Below are positions 1 to 7,220 of a stretch of DNA of 64,000 nucleotides, piece after piece. Below the pieces are notes generated by a model that did no database searches, was not told where the DNA came from, and saw nothing but the letters and a program-made list of their open reading frames with translations. The stretch spans positions 62,001 through 126,000 of the forward strand of contig DATKUK010000122.1 of NCBI GenBank assembly GCA_035530655.1, in the 5' to 3' direction. The translations under genes and the position numbers were made by a program. The DNA comes from DATKUK01 sp035530655. Lineage in GTDB: Bacteria; Planctomycetota; Phycisphaerae; UBA1845; DATKUK01. Within the stretch, counting starts at the first letter, position 1, and each line of letters begins with the position of its first letter.

Positions 1-549
1 CATATCAAGATGGGCGGGGCCGACTGGTCGAGCACGTACTTCGTCAAGCTTCATGATTCGGTGTCGGCTGAACAGACGGCGGATGTCCTTGCTGCACGGC
101 TGGGCGCGCGGGTCGAGCTGAAGAGCGACTACAGCAAACTGCTCCGCGAGGGCTTCGCGCAGGTGTTCGCGTATATGATGGGTATCAGCGGGCTGCTGAT
201 TTTCGGGTGGGTGGTGTTCGTGTTTCTGATCATCTACACGATGGTGCTGGAACGGACGCGTGAGATCGGTATTCTCAAGGCCCTTGGCGCGACGCGCTTC
301 TTCATTCTGCGGCAGACGGCGTACGAAGCATTGATCATCGCCGGCAGCGGGACCGTGCTGGGCATGGCGCTTTCGTTTGCCGTGCGATGGGCGGCGGATC
401 GGCTCTTCCCGTTACTGACGATTGATCTCGAGCCTCGATGGTTTGCCCTCGCGCTGGGTATCGGGCTGGTCGGCGGTGTGCTCAGCGCCGCCTACCCGGG
501 GTGGCGCGCGGCGCGGTGCGATCCGGCCCACGCCCTCAGTTACGAGTGA
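1..549 (+). CDS. ABC transporter permease, FtsX/MacB type (5' end outside window)
   Basis: This is the C-terminal part of an inner-membrane permease; the frame is open at base 1, so the start lies upstream. The visible 182 residues hold an extracytoplasmic stretch and then three hydrophobic segments. The cytoplasmic loop contains the 'ERTREIGILKALGA' signature of the FtsX-like domain, which contacts the partner ATPase. The last helix ends in the typical 'YPGWRAARCDPAHALSYE' tail. The ATPase gene starts 2 bases after the stop, so the two form a LolCDE/MacB-like transporter acting on lipoproteins, lipids or peptides. The LolA-like gene two positions downstream makes lipoprotein export a reasonable guess, but the substrate cannot be read from the sequence. 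Confidence 0.9.
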   Translation, partial: HIKMGGADWSSTYFVKLHDSVSAEQTADVLAARLGARVELKSDYSKLLREGFAQVFAYMMGISGLLIFGWVVFVFLIIYTMVLERTREIGILKALGATRFFILRQTAYEALIIAGSGTVLGMALSFAVRWAADRLFPLLTIDLEPRWFALALGIGLVGGVLSAAYPGWRAARCDPAHALSYE

Positions 550-551
550 TC

Positions 552-1223
552 ATGACGGACGTAATGCTCAACGCGATCGATATTCACTACAGCTACCGCG
601 AGGGTTCGGTGGTGACGCCCGTGCTGCACGGGATCGACCTTCGCGTGCGGCAGGGCGAGTTCGTGGTGATCGCCGGGCCCAGCGGTTGCGGCAAGAGCAC
701 GCTGCTGCATGTGGTCGGTCTGATGGCCCGACCCGACCGGGCGCAGGAGTTGACCATAGACGGTCAGGCGGCGTTGGGTTTGTCCGACGCGGCCCGCACC
801 CGCCTGCGATGCCGAAAGATCGGCTTTGTCTTCCAGCGTTTCAACCTGCTGCCGGTCATCTCGGCGAGGGAGAATATCAACCTGGCTCTGCGCCTGAAGG
901 GCGAGAGCCTGGACGGGCAGGCAGAGCGCGCACTCGACTCGGTGGGGCTGGCCGAGCTGGCCGCCAAAAAGCCCGGGCAAATGTCCATCGGACAGCAGCA
1001 AAGGGTGGCCATCGCCCGCGCGCTGGCCTGCCGACCTCCGCTGCTGCTGGCCGACGAGCCGACCGGAAACCTCGATTCGGCCAACTCGCTCCGCGTTTTG
1101 GATCTGCTCAAGCAGCTTCAGCACCAACAGGGCCAGACGGTCGTCATGATTACGCATAACGAGATGATCGCCGACTGCGCCGACCGCGTGATAAGGATGA
1201 GAGATGGGCGATTCGAGGACTGA
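552..1223 (+). CDS. ABC transporter ATP-binding protein, LolD/MacB type
   Basis: This 223-residue ATPase powers the FtsX-type permease encoded just upstream. It shows Walker A 'GPSGCGKST', a Q-loop region 'FVFQRFNLLP', the ABC signature 'MSIGQQQRVAIARAL', Walker B 'LLLADEPTGNLD' and the H-loop 'VVMITHN'. The wording 'FQRFNLLP...EN' and 'ADEPTGNLD' is typical of the LolD/FtsE/MacB branch. The ATG at 552 was chosen over an upstream in-frame GTG because it lies 2 bases after the permease stop and gives the normal family length. The gene overlaps the next one by 20 bases, which indicates one operon. Confidence 0.95.
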   Translation: MTDVMLNAIDIHYSYREGSVVTPVLHGIDLRVRQGEFVVIAGPSGCGKSTLLHVVGLMARPDRAQELTIDGQAALGLSDAARTRLRCRKIGFVFQRFNLLPVISARENINLALRLKGESLDGQAERALDSVGLAELAAKKPGQMSIGQQQRVAIARALACRPPLLLADEPTGNLDSANSLRVLDLLKQLQHQQGQTVVMITHNEMIADCADRVIRMRDGRFED

Positions 1224-2001
1224 ATTGCTTACGGACTTTCTGTTTCGGGCACCCGCAGCCGGCGGCGACCGGCTGAATCTCCGTCTCGCGTTCGTCGTGT
1301 ATCTCGTCTGGATGGCTGTGCTGACCGGTGTCGCAAGGCTCGGCTTTGCCGGCTACGAGGCTGGCTCGACGGTGGGGCTGGTGGTCTGGCTGCTGGCGGG
1401 GTACGTATTCTATCTCTCGCTGTGCTGCACGTTTCTGCCGGCGCCGACGGCGTGGGTCGTCATGTTGCTGGCGTCGGACTACCTGGCTGGGCTGGTTGGC
1501 TTGGAGAATGCCGTCGTCGCTCGCCTGCTGGTGGTGACCACGTTGGGTGCCTTGGGCACGGCGGTAGCTAACCTCAACGAGTATCACGTCCTCACATTCC
1601 TGCTTCGGTATCGTCGTGCTGCATCATTGCGGCGAGCCCGGTTTTACCAGGTTGCGGCTGATTGGTTTGGCCGTTCGCCGTTCTGGGTTCTGATGGCCTT
1701 CAGTCTCGTACCGATACCGGTCGACGTGATCCGGTGGCTGGCGGCGGCGTGCGGCTACTCTCGGTGGCGATACTTCTGGGCATACTTTCTGGGCCGGTGG
1801 GTGCGGTATGCGCTTCTGGCCACGTCGACGGTTTTTCTGGCTCTCGAGCCGTGGCAGATTGCAGGGATCCAGATCGCCCTGGTGGTCCTGGCGACGATGC
1901 GGTTCCTGCCCGGGGTCGTTCGGCGCTTGCAGCGGTGGCGTCAGCAGGCGGCTCTGACTGCGTCGGCCGACGTGCTCGAGCCTGCCGGCCAAACGACGTG
2001 A
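1204..2001 (+). CDS. VTT/DedA-like polytopic membrane protein
   Basis: This 265-residue integral membrane protein has about five to six hydrophobic segments. The C-terminal half contains 'FSLVPIPVDVIRWLAAACGYSRWRYFWAYFLGRWVRY'-type sequence (around residues 160-200). This resembles the re-entrant loop region of VTT/SNARE-associated (DedA, YqaA) proteins, where a Pro-containing loop precedes 'G..R...F......GR..RY'. That family includes lipid scramblases and undecaprenyl-phosphate or phosphatidylethanolamine flippases. Its start overlaps the ATPase gene by 20 bases, and an AAGGA-like site precedes the ATG. The family call rests on the C-terminal motif only, and the substrate is unknown. Confidence 0.6.
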   Translation: MGDSRTELLTDFLFRAPAAGGDRLNLRLAFVVYLVWMAVLTGVARLGFAGYEAGSTVGLVVWLLAGYVFYLSLCCTFLPAPTAWVVMLLASDYLAGLVGLENAVVARLLVVTTLGALGTAVANLNEYHVLTFLLRYRRAASLRRARFYQVAADWFGRSPFWVLMAFSLVPIPVDVIRWLAAACGYSRWRYFWAYFLGRWVRYALLATSTVFLALEPWQIAGIQIALVVLATMRFLPGVVRRLQRWRQQAALTASADVLEPAGQTT

Positions 2002-2033
2002 GTGGGTTCTGGCTCAACTTTGGAGGTCCTGTC

Positions 2034-2876
2034 ATGACATCAATCGCAGCGTGGATGGGCTCATGGGTGGCGGCGAGCTTCTGCTTGCCCGTCGCGCCGA
2101 CGACCGGCCCGGCCACATCAGCGACAACCCGGCCATGCGTCCCGGCCACCACACAAGCTGCGGCTGCAACGCAGCCGGTCTCATCGGGCGACTTACGGGT
2201 GGATGCGATCCTTGATCGGCTGGAGCGCCGGGGGGATGCCGTTGAAGACCTGTCGGCCAAGCTGACCTTTCAGCGCTATGACGAACTCGTCGAAGAGCGC
2301 CTCACGCGCCACGGCGAACTGCTCTATAGGCGCGACGAACCCAATGCACGCTTCCTGGTGCGCTTCGACGATATGACTATCGATCGCGTCATTCGCCAAC
2401 AGAAAGCGTGGTACGTGTTTGACGGCCGATGGTTCATCGAGAAACAGGAGTCGACCAAGACCGTAGTCCGTCGCGAGGTCGTTCGGCCAGGCGAAAGGAT
2501 CAACCCGTTCAAACTGGGCCAGGGACCGTTCCCTTTGCCGTTCGGCCAGAAGAAGGCCGATATCCTAGGCCGTTTCGTGGTCAAACTGGTCGAGCCGATT
2601 CCCGGCGATCCACCTGAGTCGGACCATCTTCTGCTTGTGCCCCGCACCGACAGCGACATGGCAGACCGCTATCGCAAGCTCGATTTCTACATCGCCCGCA
2701 AGCTCGAGTTGCCCGTCCGCATCCGCCTGTACCAGAAGGACGACAAGATCGTCACAGCCGACTTTGCCGACGTGGCCGTGAACACCGGGTTGGCGGCGGG
2801 ACGCTTTGAGTTGCCCGTGCCTGAGGGGTGGCAGCTCATCGAGGAGCCGTTGGAGACAATGAGCAGAAAGCCGTAG
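2034..2876 (+). CDS. LolA-like outer-membrane lipoprotein carrier family protein
   Basis: This 280-residue exported protein starts with a short hydrophobic segment (about residues 5-18) and an Ala/Thr-rich linker. From about residue 60 comes a LolA/LolB-like beta half-barrel: 'LDRLERRGDAVEDLSAKLTFQRYDEL', then 'RHGELLYRRDEPNARFLVRFDD' and 'KAWYVFDGRWFIEK'. The C-terminus repeats the fold with 'RKLDFYIARKLELPVRIRLYQKDDKIVTADFADVAVN', the pattern seen in LolA relatives of Planctomycetes. The ATG at 2034 follows GGAGG (2022-2026) with 7 bases between. Its place after an FtsX/LolD-type transporter fits lipoprotein or lipid handling in the periplasm. The family call is fairly secure; its cargo is not known. 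Confidence 0.7.
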   Translation: MTSIAAWMGSWVAASFCLPVAPTTGPATSATTRPCVPATTQAAAATQPVSSGDLRVDAILDRLERRGDAVEDLSAKLTFQRYDELVEERLTRHGELLYRRDEPNARFLVRFDDMTIDRVIRQQKAWYVFDGRWFIEKQESTKTVVRREVVRPGERINPFKLGQGPFPLPFGQKKADILGRFVVKLVEPIPGDPPESDHLLLVPRTDSDMADRYRKLDFYIARKLELPVRIRLYQKDDKIVTADFADVAVNTGLAAGRFELPVPEGWQLIEEPLETMSRKP

Positions 2877-2982
2877 CTGTCGTTTTGACCTTCTACCGGT
2901 GACCGGTGGGACAGATACGACGTCGAAGGGCCAGCAGCACCCCGCCACTGCACCGTCGGACACGCCGGTAGGCGGACTCGCC

Positions 2983-3246
2983 TCAGGTTTTGCCGAGTTG
3001 GGGGTGGCGCCAAACGATCATGTCCTGAATCTGCTCGGGGGACGCCAGACTGCCCGTGCAGACGATCTTGCCGTCGATCAGCAACGCCGGTTGAGACGTC
3101 AGTCGCTCGTACTGGGCCATGCCCGTTGGGTTGTCGACCACGCTCACGTTTGCTGCCACGCCCAGACCTTCGACAGCGCGGCAGGCCGCAGCCGCCAAGG
3201 CCTCACAAACCACATCCTTTCGGCCCACGACATCGATATGTATCAT
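2983..3246 (-). CDS. Small thioredoxin-fold protein (Thioredoxin_3/MTH895-like) lacking the first active-site Cys
   Basis: This 87-residue protein matches the small 'redox-active disulfide protein' family: a beta-strand 'MIHIDVVG', helix 'ALAAAACRAVEGLGV', strand 'NVSVVDN', then 'YERLTSQPALLIDGKIVCTG' with the cis-proline (QPALLIDGKI) and a final helix. Family members usually carry GxGCxxC after the first strand. Here the equivalent stretch is 'GRKDVVC', so the first cysteine is replaced and only the second remains. Thiol-disulfide exchange by the normal mechanism is therefore unlikely, although a monothiol role is possible. The gene is co-directional with, and 90 bases downstream of, the antiporter gene. 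Confidence 0.7.
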   Translation of the reverse strand: MIHIDVVGRKDVVCEALAAAACRAVEGLGVAANVSVVDNPTGMAQYERLTSQPALLIDGKIVCTGSLASPEQIQDMIVWRHPQLGKT

Positions 3247-3336
3247 GCCACGCCCCTCTCAACACGGCGGGCAAACAGAAAGGATTCGCCGTACCCAAAG
3301 TATTATCGCAGTGCTGGGCACAAAGGCAAGAACCGA

Positions 3337-4290
3337 TCACCCGTTCGGCGCCGGCCACGCCAGCAGTGTGGCCAGGTAGATGGCGTATCCAGCCAGCAGC
3401 GCCACCCCCTCGGTGCGCGACACGCGCCGCCCGGTGATCATCATGCCCACAAGTACGACGCTGAAGCCCACCATCACCGGGCCGTCGATCCACCTGGCCC
3501 GGAAGTTGAAGGCGGCTGGGTGTACCAGGCCCGCCGCGCCCAGCACCAGTAGCGAATTGAAGACGTTGCTGCCTACCACGTTGCCGATGCTGATGTCAGG
3601 CTGCCCGCGCGCCGCCGCCACCACCGAGGTGGCCAGTTCCGGAAGCGAGGTGCCGACGGCCACCACCGTTAGACCCACCAGCGTTTCCGAAGCGCCCAGC
3701 GTCAGAGCGATGGCCTCGGCGCCCTGGACCAGAAAGTCGGCTCCGTACCTGAGCCCCACCCCGCCAGCCAGAATAGCGGGCAGCGATACAGCCAGCTTCA
3801 GCCATGGACCGGTCAGCTCCACCTCGGCCACCGGCATGCCGCCCTTGCGGCCTAGTCGCCAGCAGTACCAGACAAAACCGCAGAAGCCCAGCAGCAGCAC
3901 CGTTGCATCGAGCCGGGTGACCGTCCCATCGAGCCCGAACAACCAGGCCAAGGCCGCCGCCCCCAGGGCGATAGGCATCTCGCGGCGGATGGTCGATCTC
4001 TGGAGGGCAATCGCCCGCGCCGCCGCGCTGAGCCCGACGATGATGGCGATATTCATGATGTTGCTGCCGATCACGTTGCCGACCAGCAGATCACTCTTGC
4101 CCTGCAACGCAGCGGTGATGGCCACCACCAGCTCGGGGGCCGACGTGCCGAACGCCACCACCGTCAGGCCAATCACCAGCGGCGAGATGCCCAGGCGCTT
4201 GGCCAGGCCCGAAGCTCCTCGGACCAGCAGCTCGGCGCCGGCGTACAAAAGTGCTGCTCCCACAATCAGATAGAGCAGATTGCCGACCAA
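3337..4290 (-). CDS. Calcium/sodium antiporter, CaCA family (YrbG-like)
   Basis: This inner-membrane cation exchanger of about 317 residues has ten hydrophobic segments arranged as two inverted repeats. Both alpha-repeat motifs are present: 'GLTVVAFGTSAPELVVAI..ALQGKSDLLVGNVIGSNIMN' in the N-half and 'GLTVVAVGTSLPELATSVVAAARGQPDISIGNVVGSNVFN' in the C-half. Their Glu and Asn residues bind the cation. The TTG at 4290, preceded by GGAG, gives the family-typical beginning 'VGNLLYLIVGAALLYAGAELLV'. An upstream ATG at 4353 would add 21 non-conserved residues and is less likely. Ca2+/Na+ exchange is inferred from the family. Confidence 0.9.
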   Translation of the reverse strand: MVGNLLYLIVGAALLYAGAELLVRGASGLAKRLGISPLVIGLTVVAFGTSAPELVVAITAALQGKSDLLVGNVIGSNIMNIAIIVGLSAAARAIALQRSTIRREMPIALGAAALAWLFGLDGTVTRLDATVLLLGFCGFVWYCWRLGRKGGMPVAEVELTGPWLKLAVSLPAILAGGVGLRYGADFLVQGAEAIALTLGASETLVGLTVVAVGTSLPELATSVVAAARGQPDISIGNVVGSNVFNSLLVLGAAGLVHPAAFNFRARWIDGPVMVGFSVVLVGMMITGRRVSRTEGVALLAGYAIYLATLLAWPAPNG

Positions 4291-4567
4291 CTCAGCGTCT
4301 CCATGGAGGCACAGGTTCTGGGTCTGCCCCCGCGTACATCCCGCCCCCGCCACCGCGCCAAACGAGGCGAGTGTAGTGACCTTTCATCGACCTGACAACG
4401 CCTTGAGAGGGCCTTGGATGCCAGCTCCACGTCACCTTGCCTGATGGTACACGCCGCCATACTGTACCCACTTGGCCTCAGGCAGCGCCGCGGTGTGTGC
4501 GGCGCGCCGGGGTCCGAAGTTTTCTGGCGTTGGGTGGGCCGGTCGGCCGGCCGAGGAGTTTCCTTGT

Positions 4568-5698
4568 ATGAACGACTATCAGCGTTTTCGGGCACAGATG
4601 CACTACGAGCCGGTGGATCGCTGCCCGATTTGGGATTTTGGGTTCTGGGACGAAACGTTGGCGCTATGGCGCGAGCAGGGCATGCCCGCCGACGCCCATC
4701 CGGACGAGTATTTCGGCATGGACGCTCAGTGGCGGAGCATCCCGATTGCCACGCGGCTGCTGCCGGCGTTTGAAGAGCAGCTTATCGAAGACCGCGGCGA
4801 AACCGAGGTCGTTCGCGATGGGGAGGGCGTGGTTGTCCACCGCCGCAAGTGGATGCAGACGATTCCGCACTATCTGGACTGGACGCTGAAGGACCGCGTA
4901 AGCTGGCAGGAGCACTACGTTCCGCGACTCGATCCGGACACGCCCGGCCGCATCCCCGACGACTTTGCCCAGCGGTGCCGGCAGGTGCGCGACGGTTATC
5001 GCGACTACCCCTTGGGCATCGCCGCCGGCAGCATGTACGGCGTGCTGCGCAACTGGATGGGGATGGAGAACATCTCCCTGTTGGTGTACGACGACCCGGA
5101 CCTGTTTGGCGAGATGGTCGACACGTTGGGGCGGCTTTACGTGACCATTCTTTCGAGGGCGCTGGCGATCGCCAAAGACAACGGCGTCACGTTCGACTAC
5201 GCCAGCATGTGGGAAGACATGTGCTACAGCCACGGCCCGCTGCTCGGCCCGAACATGGTCGAACGCTACATGATGCCCCACTACGTACATATCACCGAGT
5301 TGCTGCGCGAGCACGGCGTGGACGTGGTCGTGCTCGACTGCGACGGATGCATCGACCAACTCATCCCGCTGTGGCTTGGGGCGGGAGTCAACTGCATGTT
5401 TCCCGTCGAGGTGGGTACCTGGAAGGCCGACCCGATTGCCTATCGGCAGCAGTACGGCAAGAATCTTCTGATGATGGGCGGGTTCAACAAGCGTGTCCTG
5501 GCGGGCACAAAGGATGCTATCTCGGCGGAAGTCCGGCGTTTGACGCCGTTAGTCGAGGAAGGCGGCTTTATCCCGTTCTGTGACCATCGCGTGCCGGCCG
5601 ACGTGCCGCTGGCCAACTACGTGCACTACCTGCAAGAAGCACGCCGCGTCTGGGGCAAGGGCGTGAACCTGCGCCCCATGCCGGCAGCGTCGGTGTGA
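4568..5698 (+). CDS. Uroporphyrinogen decarboxylase (URO-D) superfamily protein, not canonical HemE
   Basis: This 376-residue TIM-barrel protein of the URO-D superfamily has the conserved features 'VDRCPIWDFGFW' near the N-terminus, 'YASMWEDMCYSHGPLLGPNMVERYMMPHY' in the middle and 'GGFNKRVLAGTKDAISAEV..L' and 'GGFIPFCDHRVPADVPLANYVHYL' near the end. It lacks the 'MRQAGRY' substrate-binding loop of true HemE. It therefore belongs with the cobamide/methyltransferase-like group (MtaA/CmuA relatives) that is abundant in Planctomycetes. The ATG at 4568 follows AGGAG about ten bases upstream. It precedes a thiamine-binding-type gene and a siroheme decarboxylase fusion, so a tetrapyrrole link is possible but unproven. 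Confidence 0.8.
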   Translation: MNDYQRFRAQMHYEPVDRCPIWDFGFWDETLALWREQGMPADAHPDEYFGMDAQWRSIPIATRLLPAFEEQLIEDRGETEVVRDGEGVVVHRRKWMQTIPHYLDWTLKDRVSWQEHYVPRLDPDTPGRIPDDFAQRCRQVRDGYRDYPLGIAAGSMYGVLRNWMGMENISLLVYDDPDLFGEMVDTLGRLYVTILSRALAIAKDNGVTFDYASMWEDMCYSHGPLLGPNMVERYMMPHYVHITELLREHGVDVVVLDCDGCIDQLIPLWLGAGVNCMFPVEVGTWKADPIAYRQQYGKNLLMMGGFNKRVLAGTKDAISAEVRRLTPLVEEGGFIPFCDHRVPADVPLANYVHYLQEARRVWGKGVNLRPMPAASV

Positions 5699-5788
5699 CG
5701 TCGGGCGAGAGGGACAGACAGCGGATCGGGCGTGCCCGTCTTTTTGGGATGCTCAAGGCTGCGCCGGCAACTGCAAGGAGCTGGAGCG

Positions 5789-6103
5789 ATGTCCGTCATG
5801 CTGAACTTCGCCATGTTTCCGACCGACAAAGGCGAATCGGTGGGCCCCTACGTCAGTCGGTCCCTCGAGGTCGTTGACGGCAGCGGCGTCGACTACCGCT
5901 TCGGGCCCATGGGCACGGCGATCGAAGCCGACGACTGGGACCAGGCGTTGGGCGTCGTGAAACAGTGCTTCGAAAAGATGCAGGCCGACTGCGCCCGCAT
6001 CTACTGCACGATCACCATTGACTACCGGCGCGGTCCGACCGGTCGTTTGACCGCCAAAGTGAAGAGCGTCGAAGGACGTCTCGATCGCAAGCTGAAGAAG
6101 TGA
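5789..6103 (+). CDS. Thiamine-binding / MTH1187-YkoF-type protein (DUF77)
   Basis: This 104-residue single-domain protein of the MTH1187/YkoF fold family has 'MSVMLNFAMFPTDKGESVGPYVSRSLEVVDGSGVDYRFGPMGTAIEA', then a helix 'WDQALGVVKQCFEKM' and 'RIYCTITIDYRRGP'. The family is a ferredoxin-like fold, some members of which bind thiamine or its pyrimidine precursor. The C-terminal 'KVKSVEGRLDRKLKK' is a typical ending. AAGGAG and GGAG lie just upstream of the ATG. The gene sits 90 bases after the URO-D gene and 12 bases before the AhbA-AhbB gene, so the three are likely cotranscribed. Ligand and role are inferred only. Confidence 0.85.
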   Translation: MSVMLNFAMFPTDKGESVGPYVSRSLEVVDGSGVDYRFGPMGTAIEADDWDQALGVVKQCFEKMQADCARIYCTITIDYRRGPTGRLTAKVKSVEGRLDRKLKK

Positions 6104-6115
6104 TCAGTCGCAGCC

Positions 6116-7171
6116 ATGCCCTTGCCCGAACTCGACCAGACTGACGCGGCGTTGCTCTCGCGCTTGCAGCATGGTCTGCCGCTTGTGCAACGGCCTTTCG
6201 ACCCGATCGCGCGGGAGCTGGGCCTCGGGGTCGACCAGGTCCTCATCCGCCTGCGTCGCCTCAAGGACCAACTCGGCGTCATCCGTGAGATATCCGCCAT
6301 CTTCGACAGTCGGGCGCTGGGCTATCAGAGCTGTCTCGTGGCTGCGGGCTATCAACCTGACCAACTGGAGTCGGCTGCCGGGGTCATCAACGAGCATCCG
6401 GGGGTCTCGCACAATTACCAGCGCGACGCCGAGTTGAACCTATGGTTTACGCTTGCGGTCCCCCCATCGACGCGTTTGGGCTTGCAGCCAACCATCGACC
6501 TGTTGGCTTCGACCAGCGGAGCACGGCGTGCGTTATACCTGCCGGCCTTGCGCGTCTACAAAATCGGCGTGCGACTCGATCTGACCGAGTCGCACGATCC
6601 AACCGCCCGCAGCGACCGGACTGCCGGCACGTCGGCTGCACCTGTCGGCGTCGGTACGTCGTCCTTCAGTCCGGACGACATTCCCGTCGTACGAGCCCTT
6701 CAGAACGACTTGCCGATTCAGGCCGAGCCGTTCGAAACCGCAGCCAGACAGGTTGGCGTGGGGGTGGACGAGTTGCTATCGGCGGCCTCACGGCTGCTGG
6801 GCGGCGGAACGATGCGGCGTTTTGCCGCCGTGCTGCGTCACGACCGGGCCGGCTTCGACGCCAACGTGCTGGCCGCGTGGCAGGTGCCGCAGGATCGGAC
6901 CGACCCAATCGGGCCCGCTTTGGGGGCGTTTTCGTCTGTCAGTCACTGCTACCTTCGGCCCACCTACCCCGACTGGCCCTACAACGTCCTGACCATGATC
7001 CACGGCCAAAGCCGTCAGGAGTGCCTTGACATCATCCAAGCGATGGCTCGATCCACCGGTCTGGATGCACCTGCCCAACTGTGGTCGGTCAAGCAGTACA
7101 AGAAGCAGCGCCTACGTTACTTCACCGGCGAGGTCGAGAAGTGGGAGGCTGCACACGTCGCAGGCGATTGA
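6116..7171 (+). CDS. ahbA-ahbB: Siroheme decarboxylase, fused AhbA-AhbB (NirDL-like, Lrp/AsnC fold)
   Basis: This 351-residue protein contains two tandem copies of the siroheme decarboxylase module, each a winged helix followed by an AsnC-type ligand domain. Module 1 (about 1-160) has 'QRPFDPIARELGLGVDQVLIRLRRLKDQLGVIREISAIFDSRALGY' and 'GVSHNYQRDAELNLWFTL'. Module 2 (about 185-345) has 'AEPFETAARQVGVGVDELL', 'MRRFAAVLRHDRAGF' and 'SVSHCYLRPTYPDWPYNVLTMIHG'. AhbA and AhbB normally form a heterodimer that decarboxylates siroheme to 12,18-didecarboxysiroheme in the alternative heme or d1-heme route; here they are one polypeptide. AhbC and AhbD are not in the window. Confidence 0.88.
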   Translation: MPLPELDQTDAALLSRLQHGLPLVQRPFDPIARELGLGVDQVLIRLRRLKDQLGVIREISAIFDSRALGYQSCLVAAGYQPDQLESAAGVINEHPGVSHNYQRDAELNLWFTLAVPPSTRLGLQPTIDLLASTSGARRALYLPALRVYKIGVRLDLTESHDPTARSDRTAGTSAAPVGVGTSSFSPDDIPVVRALQNDLPIQAEPFETAARQVGVGVDELLSAASRLLGGGTMRRFAAVLRHDRAGFDANVLAAWQVPQDRTDPIGPALGAFSSVSHCYLRPTYPDWPYNVLTMIHGQSRQECLDIIQAMARSTGLDAPAQLWSVKQYKKQRLRYFTGEVEKWEAAHVAGD

Positions 7172-7220
7172 CGATGGGCTTCATTGAGCGCGGCTCGGGG
7201 GTGTGGATGGTCCGCTTTCG

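Noticed and set aside
2893..2912. Repeated ACCGGT after the LolA-like gene as a terminator
   Set aside because: The two hexamers can pair only weakly with a one-base loop and no T tract follows.
4568..5698. Assignment as canonical uroporphyrinogen decarboxylase HemE
   Set aside because: The MRQAGRY loop that binds the substrate carboxylates is absent; only superfamily membership is supported.
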